DNA from: Cycas panzhihuaensis
Lineage: Eukaryota; Cycadophyta
DNA length: 64,000 nucleotides
Assembly: GCA_023213395.1 (NCBI GenBank)
Contig: CM041465.1
Coordinates: 27,101,741-27,165,740 of the forward strand
Direction: 5' to 3'
The position numbers and the translations under genes were made by a program. The notes below the pieces were generated by a model that searched no databases, was not told the DNA's origin, and saw nothing but the letters and a program-made list of their open reading frames with translations. Numbering within the stretch: the stretch's first letter is position 1; every line of letters begins with the position of its first letter. Below are positions 22,287 through 34,560 of this stretch, piece after piece.

Positions 22287-22900
22287 AAAACTAGGATAAT
22301 GATTGTTCTTAAAGAACTAGATGATTTTCAAACAATAAAAGGCCCTACCCTTTGTTTGAAGATAACAATGAATAGATGGGGAGAAACCTCTTTTCCTTTT
22401 TATCTAGAACCTAAAAGGGAGAATCCTCCACCTTCACCTCAACAGGTAGAAGGAGGTGCACAATCCATGATTAGGAAGTTGAATAATGAAGTGTAATATT
22501 AGAAGATATAAGCCAAAGGAAAGTAATGGCATCAATATATTGAAAAATCCTAAAGAAGAGCCAACAAATACTTATTTAGAAGATGAATCTAATGCTATGG
22601 CTATTGATGAATAGGATATCCAATATTGAAATTTCTTAGGCTATACATATGTTAGTGATGATGTATTACTATTAAGATATGATGATAAACAATAACTAGA
22701 GTTTCCTCCCATTGATCTAGTAATTATGAGTAGATCATAGGTCTAATAAGGAGGTTAGCCTATTAAATAATAAATGCCTACTAAGACTATACTACAAAAA
22801 GTATTATATACATAATAGAAAAATACCAACAAATGGAAAATATATTAAAGGAGTAGCTAATGCATCCCTATAAGTATATATCAATAATTATCAACAATAT
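22287..22900 (+). pseudogene. GyB gypsy gag, part 2 and following sequence
   Basis: The frame left at 13,816 resumes here (VLKELDDFQTIKGPTLC, a 65-codon open stretch to 22,496). After a stop, protein-like frames continue (KNPKEEPTNTYLEDESNAM) to about 22,900, broken by TAA/TAG. No zinc knuckle or protease triad can be named with confidence, and the identification as gag rests mostly on the part before the GyA1 insertion. Confidence 0.4.
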
Positions 22901-24507
22901 GGATGGGATTTCAAGTGAAGTATGCACTCATTATTTTTTTAATAGATACCACAACTCTATTCTTACTCATACATATTTATTATTATAGTATGTTTCAACT
23001 TGTTTTCTTGCGCTCATTATAGCAACATGCATATTATTATTAAGGATATTAGATGCACTTTAATGGTTGATAAATATTAACCATTACATATGATTTTGAA
23101 AAAAATTATAAATAAATTAGAGGTTAAAATAGAGAAGCATCACATAATATTTTTGGTATAAATTTATATGTCTCTTTTATACATATATAATCATTTCAAT
23201 AATTGAATTTAGTTCCTTCAAAGAATGATATATGACTTTATACTTAATATTATTCTAGTAAGTCATTTATATAAAGCGAGATTGTAAAATATTATGAAAT
23301 CCATATTTATTCTTGAATGATCCATGGTTAGATATGTGTATGTATAGATAGATAGATAGATATGTAAAAGAAAAAATAGATAAGTAAGTAAAATCAAACA
23401 CTTCCATTATTTTAAATTTTTAATAAATGCAAGAGAGAGGAATTCCTAAAATTATTTTTATTAATGGACCTTAATTTAATGTGAGCATAAGCTACATCGT
23501 GAGGCTTAGAGTAAAGATTGTATTATATACCAACACAGTATAGTGATTGATTATGATACATTAAGCATATGTAAAATAATAAAATTAATGTATACATTAA
23601 CTATATTTAATAATATATTTATGTAATATCATATTTAAGGATCATCTAAGTAAAAGTGTGTCTTTCATACTTTAAGAACCATGAGACACCAACTAGAATT
23701 CCCACCAACCTCTAACATATTATGTGGATAAGATATATCAAAATCTTATTTTTATAAATGATTTAAAAAAAAAGTTAAATGATCATTTTAACTCTTTAAC
23801 ATTGAACTTAGATTTTTTAAAATTAAACATTAGTAAAATTTTAGAGCTTATGGCATATCACATCAAAATATTAAAGCAAATAAATATATACTATACTAAC
23901 TTAAAATAAGTGTAAGCAAATTGCATGCCCTATATTCGTTTATAAATTAAAAAATATGTCATTTAGTGACACCATCATTATTATCTATGAATGTATTTGT
24001 AATATAGGTATATGAGACAAACTTAGGGCTTTTAATGATAAATGGTTTAAATATTTTTCATAAAAAATAATTCACTTCCATAGTGTCCTCTTACTAATTT
24101 TATAAATTAATGGGCTTATTAAAAAAACCTCTTATGTGTAAATTTGAATGAGAATTCAAGATGGATATAAGGACAATTATAATTTTATAAATAAATGTAA
24201 AATATAGATTTCATAATGGGAATAAGAAGAAATAATTATTTAGCCTATAAATTATCTCAAATTCATGATATAAATGCTAAGCATATGAAGGATTACAACA
24301 AATTATAAAGAATAGATTGAACCATCTTCTTATATAGAAAATGGAAGAGGGAGTATATGCTATCCTATCATCCTTAAAGAAGTGCTAAAACACCTAATTT
24401 AAATATAATCCATATATTATTTAATATGGCATGTGATTAAAATTGACAAGATAAACATCTTACACTTATAATTTAAAGTTAAGGTAATTAATCAAAACCC
24501 TAGAGAT
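22901..24507. other. AT-rich stretch with no recognised gene
   Basis: Very AT-rich with short frames only. It contains a small GATA-type microsatellite at about 23,344-23,362. No element domain or LTR was recognised. It forms the left flank of CopB2. Confidence 0.5.
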
Positions 24508-24820
24508 TGAAAGAGGTTAATGTATCGAGGTCATTTGTGTAGATTAATTAAGTGACCTTAGGATATATATTATTAGCATTAGTCTCTTAGTGAAATGCAC
24601 TTTATGGGCATTTAGATGTAATTTCAGGTTCATATCATTAGGTAGAAAAATCCTAACCCTAATGCTCACCCTCAATAATAAAAGGCAAAATCTTAAAGAG
24701 GGAGTCATTATTCATTTTCACCTCCAAGCTTACTCTCATATCTTGTTTCATCTCTTTTTCATTCTCTATTACCATTGTGTGTATGTGAGTGATTTATTCG
24801 CTAGATCCATCCTTTCTTCA
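24508..24820 (+). repeat. CopB2 5' LTR
   Basis: It starts TGAAAGAGGTTAAT and ends CTTTCTTCA, with 313 bp. It pairs with 31,019-31,331 and shares AGTGAAATGCACTTT with the CopB1 LTRs. The ATAATAAAAGG near 24,677 is the likely TATA region by comparison with CopB1. Confidence 0.85.
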
Positions 24821-24822
24821 TG

Positions 24823-24834
24823 TGGTATCACAGC
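24823..24834 (+). other. CopB2 primer binding site
   Basis: TGGTATCACAGC, one base from the TGGTATCAGAGC initiator Met tRNA complement, two bases after the LTR end. Confidence 0.75.
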
Positions 24835-26770
24835 TAGAAAGGGATCTATTCACTCCATTCCACTTGCATGGAGTCATTTTGCCTCTCCTTCACCTTCAAT
24901 GTGAAGTATTGAGAGTGCACTCATTATTTTAAAAGTTTTAAGAGCTTAAATTTATATTACTTTATATGTTGCTACTTTATCTATATGTGAAAAATTTTAA
25001 AGGTAAAAAATGTAGGTTTTTGAAGCCGTTTGGTTATTGAAATAGTCTTGGAAGTATTAAAGACCTAAAATTTTATGAAATTTTTGACCATCTCAGATTT
25101 TGATGAAATTTAATGTATAAGGTTGCCTTATCAAGAGGATCATTTTTGTATTCTAGAGTAGCTTCAGATTCAACCTACAACAATCAATTTTAGCTGAAAT
25201 AAAAGGTTAAAATTTGTAGATAAGTAACTTAAGGCATTTTTCCCAATGAAATCCTTTAAACATAAGCTAAAAACCTGAAAGTGTTCTAGAGGGATCTAGT
25301 AGATTTATGCCTTAGGATCATTTTAAGATAAATCTCATCAAAATTTTCCACTTGTTAGTGAGATCTTTGTAGTTTTTTCATAAATGCTGAATTTGCTTGC
25401 TCAACCCCACAAAAGACATTACGAGGGCATTTTAGGTACTTTTTTGGATGATTTAGAGATGGTGTAGAAGGAAAAGTTGATGTATGTATCAAGATGAAAC
25501 TTTTGACATATTGAAGTTCATATTCTGAGATAGTGGATCTGACAATATTATGCTTTTGTGCTTTTTTCAAGCAAAGGTTTTTATGCCTTTTCAGAAATTT
25601 GACTTAACTACTTTATCCAAAATGACATTTTAAACACTGTTTTCTTCTACCATAAATTTATATTCCATCATTTAGGCCTTTATATTTGTAATTTTTAGAA
25701 AATTTTATCCATTTATCATTATTTATAAATTTTATGAAAAAATCACAAAATAGGGAAAAATAGCATGTATTTAGATTTAGAAAAATTAGTATTTTAGCGA
25801 TAAGTTGATCTACTTTTTAGCCCATTGTGGTTTTTGTATTGAAATTTCTAAAACCATATTTGGAAACATTGTACTAAAGTAAGGGAAACCTTGGATCGGA
25901 AGCAACATCTAGTTCCCTTGCTAAATCTAGTATGCTTTTACTATTTACACAAATAGCATAAAACATCACATAAAGCAGCAATAATAACAAAGCAAGTATG
26001 AAAAGTAAGCAAGTACATTTAGCAACTTTTCATTTTAGTTTTTAGTTATTCAGAAATAACTTACATTATTCCTAAAAGGAATTTCATCTATACAATTTAC
26101 CACTAGTTCTTGACTTATGTATACACTCACCTTAGTTGAAATAGACTACAGTTGGTTGAAGTCTAGGCCCTAAGGGAGGTGTGAGTTTCATACTGGGTCA
26201 TGTCTTAACCAGAATAGTGGTGGAGGGACATGTTAGTCATACCTACAACCTCTAATTAGGGATAATCTTAATAACCACCCAGGAAAACTAAAAACCTTAA
26301 TGCAAGATTAAAATTAACCCAGTCCAATATTTGTCATAGACATGGGATACACACTTACCGTTTGATTCTTCAGAGGAGGTATATAGTTTCTCACTAGTGA
26401 ACTAGGTGAGGACTAGGAGTACATGGGCTCTACTGTGACTTGGATTTCATCACCAAGTGCAGGTGCAAGTATCACGAGTGAAGGCCCTAATTATATATTA
26501 GAAGCCTTAGGCATCGAAAGCTCACCTACATTTGGATATAAGTTAGAGGTTAGTGGTATGACACATCACCACTCTTTGCCAACTCTACATTAGGCCTCAT
26601 TCTTGCATCATTGCTTATAATCATTTTTTATAGTTGTTAAAAAATACTTAATCATTGCTTGCTTCTCATCATATCATTCATTTCTACATCTCTACTATGC
26701 TAGGTGTACTAGCCACACGTGTCAATAACACATACTTCTATCATCTCTTTTAGTTCTTCATCATCACCAT
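24835..26770 (+). other. CopB2 leader
   Basis: About 1.9 kb without a coding domain. The later part (about 26,150-26,560) matches CopB1 43,200-43,640 (AGGAGGTGTG.GTTTCA, ACCAGAATA.TGGTG.AGG and others), so a long leader is normal for the family. Short open frames inside are not conserved. Confidence 0.55.
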
Positions 26771-27830
26771 GTCATCTCAATTTAAGTAGAATATTAGCTA
26801 CATATTGAAAGGCAAAGAAACTTAGGATTTGTAACACACTAGAGTTAAAAATACTATAAAGTATGAAGGCCTTTGAAGAGCCCACTTGTAGCCTACACCC
26901 ATTATACCTGCAATAGTTACAATACCTGCTTTTAGTGGATCCACCCCAACAACTCCTACAGATGCCATAGCCAAATTACAATAGGAGATAGATGATGAAA
27001 AGATTCATGTATGAATTCTATTGGTTATAGATCACTCCTTGCACAACTTGATTAATAAAGAGCAACATGATACAGCCTAGAAGGTCCTTGAAGTTCTCAA
27101 GAAGAACTTTGATACCAAGTTAGATTTAGAATTTGTTCATATTATTCTAAAAATGAAAAAAATAAAAATGTAAAGGGATGAGCTCATGAGACAATAAATC
27201 TCCTTAGACCAATAAAATAAGCAATTGATAAAGATGTTAAGACCTAATGTATCATTTGGGTATTTTTGATCCAACCATGTCTACATGTCCCTGATTATAA
27301 AAACTTACTTAGAAGTCTTCAATCTAGTGGAACATTAAAGACACTCAACTTTGAATCACTTATCGAGAAGTCTATATAATTTGATAAGACCTTTGATACT
27401 AACTTTATAACCTCTAAATCTCTTCTAGATGTAGCCTTTGAGGTGGAAGAAGAAGCTTGCTACATAAAAGATTAAGGTCCCTCTCATGGCAGAGGAAATA
27501 ACTGAGCAAGAGGAAGAGGAAGAAATGTGGGAAATCGTCTACAAGGTCAACCAAACCCTCAGTCACAACCTCGACAATCTCAAGGCTAAGGACCACCTCA
27601 ACAAAGAATAAAATAGAGAGGCCAAACCAGTACCTCTTCGGGGACTAGTAATCAAACTATTATGTGTGATCAGTGTAACCGTAAAAGATACTTTATAAAA
27701 GATTGCATAACTACCATTTATAAGTTGGCCAAGTTCTAACTACAACATAGAGCTCATAATGTTGAAGAAACTTGTGAAGAATCCTTTAGTGGTGTAGGTT
27801 TTATACAAGCACACTTTTAAAAAATTAAAG
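26771..27830 (+). pseudogene. CopB2 gag remnant with zinc knuckle
   Basis: The frame opens with MSSQFK as in CopB1. Conserved gag text includes SLHNLI, KVLEVLKKNFDTK and LEFVH. A CCHC-type knuckle survives near 27,658-27,712: VCDQCNRKRYFIKDC, with Arg/Tyr in place of Gly-His. Many in-frame TAA/TAG codons replace likely Gln codons. Confidence 0.7.
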
Positions 27831-27869
27831 TTTCTTCAACATCAAATACCATTAACCAACTAAAGAGAT

Positions 27870-28265
27870 ACTTTGAAGCTCGATGTGGATATATCACTTG
27901 TGAATTCCCTTCACCAATACCAAGCCCTATTAGAATTATAAATAGTGTGGCTTCAATTGATGGACAGTGGATCATGGACATAGGAGTAACTCAACATATG
28001 TCATATAATCATAGTCTATATGAAATATTTGTCTCAAATATTTAAGGAGTTGTTCACATAGCTGATAAATCATAACAACCTATTGAAGGAAATGGTAACA
28101 TATGCTTGAAACTCATAGGTTTAAGAGATTTTACATTATTTAATGTCTTATATATATCCAATCTCAAACAAAACTTGCTCTTCTTATCCACACTTATCTC
28201 TCATGGATTTAATCTAAGTGTAATCATATATGACCAGACTCTCTAGGTTATTCACCCTCTACTTA
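27870..28265 (+). pseudogene. CopB2 protease region
   Basis: QWIMDIGVTQHMS near 27,965 matches the copia W.mDtgAT.Hm protease site, with the catalytic Asp kept and the triad altered to Asp-Ile-Gly. Downstream sequence (GVVHIADKS, YISNLKQNLLFLSTLISHGF) matches the spacer before GAG-pre-integrase. Sequence then jumps, at about 28,265, to the integrase C-terminal side. Confidence 0.7.
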
Positions 28266-28520
28266 ATAAAAAGTGGTCAGGACAAGCCTCCATTATTCAT
28301 TACTTAAAAACTTTTGGCTCTGCATACTATGCCCACATTCTGGATATAGATAAAAAAAAACTCCCCCCAAGGGTACTTGAAGGCATTTTTGTTGGATACC
28401 ATATGGATAAGAAAGGGTATAAAGTCTTTATACCTTCACAATAAAAAATCATCATTACCAGAGATGTCATTTTTACAGAGATAAATGATCAGTTGCTTAG
28501 ACTAGACTCTAAAACACACT
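28266..28520 (+). pseudogene. CopB2 integrase C-terminal remnant; catalytic core deleted
   Basis: The frame has KTFGSAYYAHIL, LEGIFVGYHMDKKGYKVF and KIIITRDVIF, the segment downstream of the integrase core. Aligned with CopB1, about 770 bp (CopB1 roughly 45,482-46,256) are absent here, taking GAG-pre-integrase and the whole D,D35E core. This copy could not supply integrase. Confidence 0.75.
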
Positions 28521-29039
28521 CATACCACTATAATAATGTTATCAGGTATGATATTCAGATTCTAAAATTTGGGGAGGGGGGGGGGGGTAGACATAAATTA
28601 CTCTAAATATTGGAAGCTGATAATAGAGCCTCAAAGGATACAAGTTATGACTATGAAGTGATGAGTGTACATCTAATACCATCCTTTGAAGATAACAGAG
28701 TTGACAAAGACAAAGTCATTATAGAAGAATCATCCTCTCCATCTTTAGTTGACAAAAGTAAAATAGTTGTAGTAGGACCATCTATCTGAGGTGCATCAAC
28801 ATCCTCCTCATAAAATGATCATTTTAATGAACATGATAAGAACTAAGAAGTTGAAGAAATGAGGACCTCATTCCCAACTCGAGGATCTCGAGAAGCTTGC
28901 TGACTCAATAAGGACATACGACCAGATGAGGTAGAAAAAACTAGAACTTGAAGTACCCATAGAATAAGGATGTAGGAATAATTATATACTGAGCTTGAAT
29001 TAGTAGAACTACACCTTACTCTTAATGAAGAGCCCCTAA

Positions 29040-29990
29040 CATACCAAGAAGTTGTAAAGCATGTAGCTTAGAGAAATGCCATGAATAAAGAGTACCAATC
29101 TCTTATTAAGAACGGTATATAGGAGCTCGTTGATCTACCACTTAGTAGAAAGGTAGTTCAAAATAAATGGGTGTTCAAAAACAAATATAGATCATATGGA
29201 ACCTTTGAAAAATACAAGGTGAGGTTGGTAGCTAAAGGATTTATGCAAAGGGAAGGCATTGACTATACTAAAGTCTTTGCATCTACAACCAAGTGGCCTA
29301 TAATTAGAACTCTTGTAGCCTTAGCTGCTCAACAAGGTTGGAAAATCCACCAGCTCGATATTAAGACAACATTTGTTAATGGATATCTTCAAGAACAAAT
29401 TTATATGGCTTAGTCAAAAGGATATAAGATTGAAGGTTAAGAGCATAAGGTTTACAAGCTGAGAAAGTCCTTGTATAACCTTAAATAAGGCCCTCATACT
29501 TGGTTTGCCAAGTTGTCTAAAAGAATGAGGTAACTTGGATACAAGGTTTGTGACTACCAAGATATTGATGCAACATTATTCATCAAGTACTAAAAGGACG
29601 AAGTCACTTATCTCATAATCTTTATAGATGACATGCTAATAATGGGTAATAGTGAACAGGCAATAAGCTAGCTGAAAAAGGACCTTGGAAAAATATTCAA
29701 ATTATCTGACCTTGGTTTGATAAAATATTACTTGGGAATTAAAGTAATACAAAAGAATGAAAAAATTTTCCTCCCCTAAGAAAAATACATCAATGATCTT
29801 CGAACCAAGTTTTAGTCAGGGGATGCTCGACCAATGGTTTTACTTATGGACCCTAATACCAAACTCTCAGTTGATGGTGATACTAGGGAGGTAGACACAA
29901 CACTCTATATGAAACTTGTAGGTAGTCTCATCTACACTACCAATACAAGGCTAGATATTGCACACTCTGTTGCCATTCTTGCACAATTAA
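29040..29990 (+). pseudogene. CopB2 reverse transcriptase
   Basis: The RT blocks are in order: RNAMNKEYQSLIKNG, VQNKWVFK, VRLVAKGFMQREGIDYTKVF, QLDIKTTFVNGYLQEQIYM, then FIDDMLI (catalytic FIDD, equivalent to YVDD), LSDLGLIKYYLGI and LVGSLIYTTNTR. TAG/TAA codons interrupt it, for example after YMA. The longest intact stretch is 29,171-29,413. Confidence 0.8.
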
Positions 29991-30573
29991 TCACAAATCC
30001 TAAGTAGAATCACTAATATGCTATAGTTTAAGTGTTAAAATACCTAAAGACAACTAACACATTTGGTTTATTGTATGAACTTAATAATAAATTTAAGCTT
30101 TCTACATACATAGACTCAAACTTTGTAGGAGATAAAGATACAGGAAGATCTACGTCTGGGTATATAACATTTCTTAGAATAACACCAATATCATGGAGAT
30201 CCAAATGACAAAAGATAATTGTTAATTCAACTATCAAAGCTAAATACATTACTGCTTCTGAGACTAGCAAGGAGGTGATATGGCTTATAAAATTATTGGA
30301 AACATTGAATATCACCCAAACAAGTCCAATCAACCTTCGTGTGGATAATTAATCAATAATCCACATGGCAAAAAATCCTATATTTTATGATTATACCAAA
30401 CACATAAGTATGAAAGTCTACAAGATTAGAGAACTTATTTATGATGGCATAATTCAAGTAGAATACCATCCCATAGTAGATCAAGTGGCTGATATCTTCA
30501 CCAAACCACTGTAAAAGGTGAAGTTTGAATAGTTCAGAAGGCAGTTTAGCCTTAGGGCCTCCATCTTCAACTA
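29991..30573 (+). pseudogene. CopB2 RNase H
   Basis: The copia RNase H follows RT without a gap: VLKYLKTTNTFGLLYE, then a .D..FVGDKDTGRSTSGY block with the first Asp, a degenerate KAKYIT (the usual EAEY Glu lies in this region), LRVDN and QVADIFTKPL near the end. It closes at about 30,573 just after GLRAS. Stops are scattered. Confidence 0.75.
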
Positions 30574-30599
30574 ATCAAAGATGATAGCAACATGATCAT

Positions 30600-30780
30600 C
30601 ATACTCATTATTTTCATGAAAACCCCTTGTGGGTGCGGAAGAATAAGAGTAAGTCTCTATTCTATCCTATTTGTGAAAACCCATATGGGTATAGAAGGAT
30701 AAAGGTTGTACTAGTTTTGGAAAATTCGAACCTGTGAAAACTCGAAAAGGCATAGGGGATGACCAAACAATATCTTGAGA
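30600..30780 (+). repeat. CopB2 3' untranslated GTGAAAACCC repeats
   Basis: Three imperfect units of about 55-60 bp, each opening with TGAAAACCC or a variant, lie between RNase H and the polypurine tract. CopB1 has the same three units (48,548-48,700). Downstream GGGTTTT segments are complementary, so RNA hairpins are possible. Confidence 0.55.
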
Positions 30781-31018
30781 CTTAGTAGATTAAGTTGCAT
30801 ATTTGAGTTACTTGGCTATCAAGCTACATTAAAGAGCCACCTTATCCATTTTGATTTATAAAAAGGGCTATAGATCTTAGAAAGTCTATGGGTTTTTATT
30901 CCCCATAAGGGTTTTCTTATAAAAGTATCATTTAAAATTTTAATATAATAATGAGGTTTGAATGAAGACCTCATAGAATAGATTTTCTCAAAATGACCTT
31001 CCACCATTAAGGGGGGAT

Positions 31019-31331
31019 TGGAATAGGTTAACATATTAAGATCATTTATGTAGATTAATTAAGTGACCTTAGGATATATATTATTAGTATTAGTCTCTTA
31101 GTTAAATGTACTTTATATGCATTTAGATGTAATTTTTGGTTCATGTCATTAGGCAGGAAAATCCCAACCCTAATGCTTACCTGTAATAATAAAAGGCAAA
31201 ATCTGAAGGAGGGAGTCATTATTCATTCTCACCTCCAAGCTTGCTCTCATATCCTGTTTCATCTCTTTTTCATTCTCCATTGCCATTGTGTACATGTAAG
31301 TGATTTATTCCCTAGATCCATCATTCCTTCA
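31019..31331 (+). repeat. CopB2 3' LTR
   Basis: Preceded by the purine tract TTAAGGGGGGAT. It starts TTGGAATAGG (the partner has TTGAAAGAGG) and ends CATTCCTTCA. It is similar over its full length to 24,508-24,820, with many scattered differences. Confidence 0.85.
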
Positions 31332-31742
31332 GATACTAGTATGCCCAAGAATATATAGTAAAGGAGGTATGTATGATTAAATTTATCTAAAATCCATAAG
31401 ACTATAATAAAAGTAAGAAAATAAATTATAAAGCTTTATCTAATTAGAAAGAATGAGCACTTAAGAGAAAGATGAAATATTATATGAATAATACGATTAA
31501 TAATATTAAATTAGGAAATATTTGCTATATTTGGTTAACATTTGAACATAAGAAATCTACATTTTAAATAAAGATTATACATTAACTAAAATAAAATAAC
31601 TATATAACATTAATGAAAATATGATGGGAATAACTATATTTATATATTTAATGAAAATATATAACTCAAGGATATAATGATATAAACATAGTTTTCTTTG
31701 AGTCTAACCATGGTTGCATGGTTTTAAAAAAAATCATTTTTG
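31332..31742. other. AT-rich flank between CopB2 and GyA2
   Basis: About 410 bp, very AT-rich, no gene or motif recognised. The sequence continues on the far side of GyA2 at 56,306. Confidence 0.5.
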
Positions 31743-31747
31743 GTAAC
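31743..31747. repeat. GyA2 target-site duplication, left copy
   Basis: GTAAC directly before the LTR boundary TGGATG; identical to 56,301-56,305. Confidence 0.9.
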
Positions 31748-32735
31748 TGGATGTGCATCTACGAGATAATCACTCTGCTCAATAGGAGTAATGGTGGTTA
31801 ATGATGATATCGAAGGTGTGGGCAAAAACCTGCAAGTAAAGAAAGTATCACGTAGGGAACCCTGTGCGTCGAAGCACGAGTTCAGGACCTGCGAATGGCA
31901 CCCAACTACCTTAAAGTAGCCCTCAATCCAGAAGAGAGAGTGCATACAGGGGGGTAGCCTGGATGGACTTGAGAGGAAGGTCCTCCCACCCTTGGATGGC
32001 CAGAATGGAAAGAGAGGAATCCTCAAAGAGTTTCCCTATGATGAAGGGAAACATATATGGATAGGGTAGGTGAAAGCTTATGATGTAAGCAAGTCTCCTT
32101 TGGCTACTTGGTTAAGGTAAATAGGGCCAAGAGAGAGAGAGATAGACACTTGAATCAAGTTTTCCTTTAACAACTAAAGGCAAAAGAAGAAAGAGAACAA
32201 GTGGTATATGTACAAGCAAGTAATGCCAAATAGAATATACTTAAAGGATATGTTTGGGTCGGTAGGAAGAAGAAGAAGGAAAATGGAGAGGGTTCCTTTT
32301 ACATCCTTTTCTTATATGAATCAAACATATGACATACAAGTATATATGTGCAAACAATCAATACCATTTAACCCTTTACTTTTATGTGGTCTAGTTAGCT
32401 AGAACATAGGTTTTAATAAAAGCAAAAAAGGGGAAATGGGGGATAAAGGAATAGATGTGCATACCTGGGAGGTGTAGCAGCTGATGGGAGACCTTACCCA
32501 CATGCGAAGCACGCCCTCATGCCAACCGATGGATGTGTGGCCAAGATCAACGCGAAGGACAGGGGCTTCCTTACCTTCCCCTTGTGAAAAGAAAAGCGGA
32601 ATGAAGGGAAGCGAACAGAATGAAAGAAAGGAAAAGAGGACGAAACGTACCCAGGTTTGGAAGCCTTTTCCTTTCATGCAAAATCGCTCCAACCTGCACA
32701 TATAAGAGCTTATCCCTTCTGATATGGGGCTGTGA

Positions 32736-32737
<2 letters not shown>

Positions 32738-32809
<72 letters not shown>
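32738..32809. repeat. (AT)36 microsatellite in GyA2 3' LTR
   Basis: An uninterrupted AT tract of 72 bp. The same LTR position has 30 bp in the 5' LTR (54,525-54,554) and 22 bp in the fragment at 59,977-59,998. Open frames across it are artefacts. Confidence 0.9.
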
Positions 32810-32812
<3 letters not shown>

Positions 32813-33869
32813 AGTGTATGTGAAAATAAGTTAGGAAAATAACTACTGCAAATAACTCCAAATCCTCCCTCAAGCAAACATATACATCAAGCAAGATGAA
32901 GTGAAGGGAAGCCTGAGGATGGCTAACCCTCTACTAGGTTCTCTACACGACCTTTTAGCACAGCAAGATGAGGGTAAATGACAACTTATGACAGCAAGAA
33001 AATATGAGGATAAATGTAACAAAGCGTTGGAGAGATGTTAAGGTACAGAGTTGCTATGAGCAATAATCCAGTGTATAAACCCTTACAGAAGTTTTTAAGA
33101 GATACCAAGTAATATTAGGGACATGACGGGGGTCCAAATGGGTGGCATGCAAGCCTGGAATTAGTGCAGCAAGGGGCTACAAATGCTGATAATCCAGCGC
33201 AGGCCTAAGGCTCACCTACTCCTAATTATCCCAAGAGAAGCATGGGAACAAGAGAAGAAAGATGAGAAGGGGATTACCCTTGGAGAGTAGGACTAAGTGG
33301 GGGGCTTCCCCTACCTTACTCTCTTCACCCAACCTTTGTGGATCTTCTCTTGCTGCTTCCTTAAGGAAAACTAGTGGAGGAAAGGTGAAAACCTGGAAAT
33401 AATAAGCCAAACTTAGTGGAAATAGTGTTTGCTATAGTCAAACATGAAGAAATCAAGTAAACAAACTGGGAAATGAGCCTAACATAGAAGTAACATACCA
33501 TAAATCCTAAAAAAAGGGTTTAGAAGACCTATTGGGCTGAATATAGGGCAGGTCTACCCCTATAACCAGTAGAGAGGAGGGTTCCTACAAGGTTTTATAG
33601 GAGATATCCCAAGAGGTGGCTGAAAGAGACACTTGTTGGGGCGAGTTGGAGAAGAACCACACCTAAACGTGCTTGATGACGCCTGGAGAGAAGCTTCCCA
33701 CCATAAAGAAGGGTTGTTGTAGGTGGATCCTAGCCTGGAGTTGCAGGAAATGTAGGCCTACAAATATACCTATAGAGGGAAGAGAGAAGGAGTAGAAGTT
33801 AAAGCAAGAAATATTTGTGTTAAAGAGCCAAAAATGATCTAAGAGAGGTAAAATGATGAGGGTTTTGAG

Positions 33870-33877
33870 ATTTATAC
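33870..33877 (-). promoter_or_regulatory. TATA-like box in GyA2 3' LTR
   Basis: GTATAAAT on the minus strand within GGGATGGGTATAAATC, conserved in the other LTR at 55,634-55,641. It is a likely LTR core promoter, inferred from sequence only. Confidence 0.4.
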
Positions 33878-34548
33878 CCATCCCAGCCCTAAACAAGCGA
33901 ATAGGGTGCAAATAGGTCTAAGTTGGACACGAGAACACATGGTGATTCTATAGGAAACGCAAGAATTTCCACAGCAATTTTTTTAAAAACAAGTTACAAT
34001 AGTTGCATCATGGTAAACTTCGCAGTATCACTAAGTTTACAGTGGTATAGTACGAGAGAGCCAAAATGGCAAAAATCTAGGTTCAAGGAACCTTAGGAGG
34101 TGATGTAGCAGGCCTGGGAGGGGTTGGCCCTCCTGTGAAGGTGGCTAAGACAGTCTAGAAGGCATGTGGACAAAGGCAAGAGGAACATCAACGGCTAAAG
34201 GTCTAAGAAATGAGGTGCTAGGAGCTCAAAATCAAGGCATGAACGGGTCATACAAATCCAATGAAGCTTGAGGCAGTGTGGAGGTAGTACAAAGGGTCAT
34301 AAAGTGTTATGGGGATGCCTACCTTATGGAAAGGTAGGTCCTGCTGGGTCGTCATATGCTCATAATATGATAAGCAGCATGAACAGGCAACAAATGCAAA
34401 GTGATCATACAAATGAAGCAATCAATCATGCAATGAGGCAACACTTCTATCCACCTTTCCAATGAAATAATAGAGGTGAAAAGGAAGAAGCGTACCTAAG
34501 CTTACCTGAGCCAACCTATCCGTATCCATTCTCGGTAGCTAGGAAACA

Positions 34549-34560
34549 CTGCCCCCTTGG
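34549..34560 (-). other. GyA2 polypurine tract
   Basis: The minus strand reads CCAAGGGGGCAG directly before the LTR start TGTTTCCT. This is the plus-strand primer site for reverse transcription. Confidence 0.75.

Larger units (their letters stand above)
24508..31331 (+). mobile_element. CopB2: degenerate Ty1/copia retrotransposon, 6.8 kb
   Basis: Two 313 bp LTRs (24,508-24,820 and 31,019-31,331), a primer site (TGGTATCACAGC) after the first and a purine tract (TTAAGGGGGGAT) before the second define a plus-strand copia. Order: leader of about 1.9 kb, gag, zinc knuckle, protease, a deletion removing the integrase core, integrase end, RT and RNase H. The family matches CopB1 (41,679-49,227) through leader, coding part and LTR. 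LTR divergence is clearly higher than in CopB1, and stops are frequent, so this copy is older. No matching target-site duplication was found (GAGAT and GATAC). Confidence 0.88.
31748..34548 (-). repeat. GyA2 3' LTR, 2.8 kb
   Basis: On the minus strand it starts TGTTTCCTAGC directly after the purine tract AAGGGGGCAG and ends with CATCCA. It pairs with 53,535-56,300. In a 300 bp stretch compared by eye I count roughly 10% difference, mostly C/T and G/A. It contains a 72 bp AT tract and a minus-strand GGGTATAAAT at about 33,870-33,877. Confidence 0.9.

Noticed and set aside
32571-32894. 107-codon frame with a Tyr-Ile run
   Set aside because: Produced by the AT microsatellite in the LTR.
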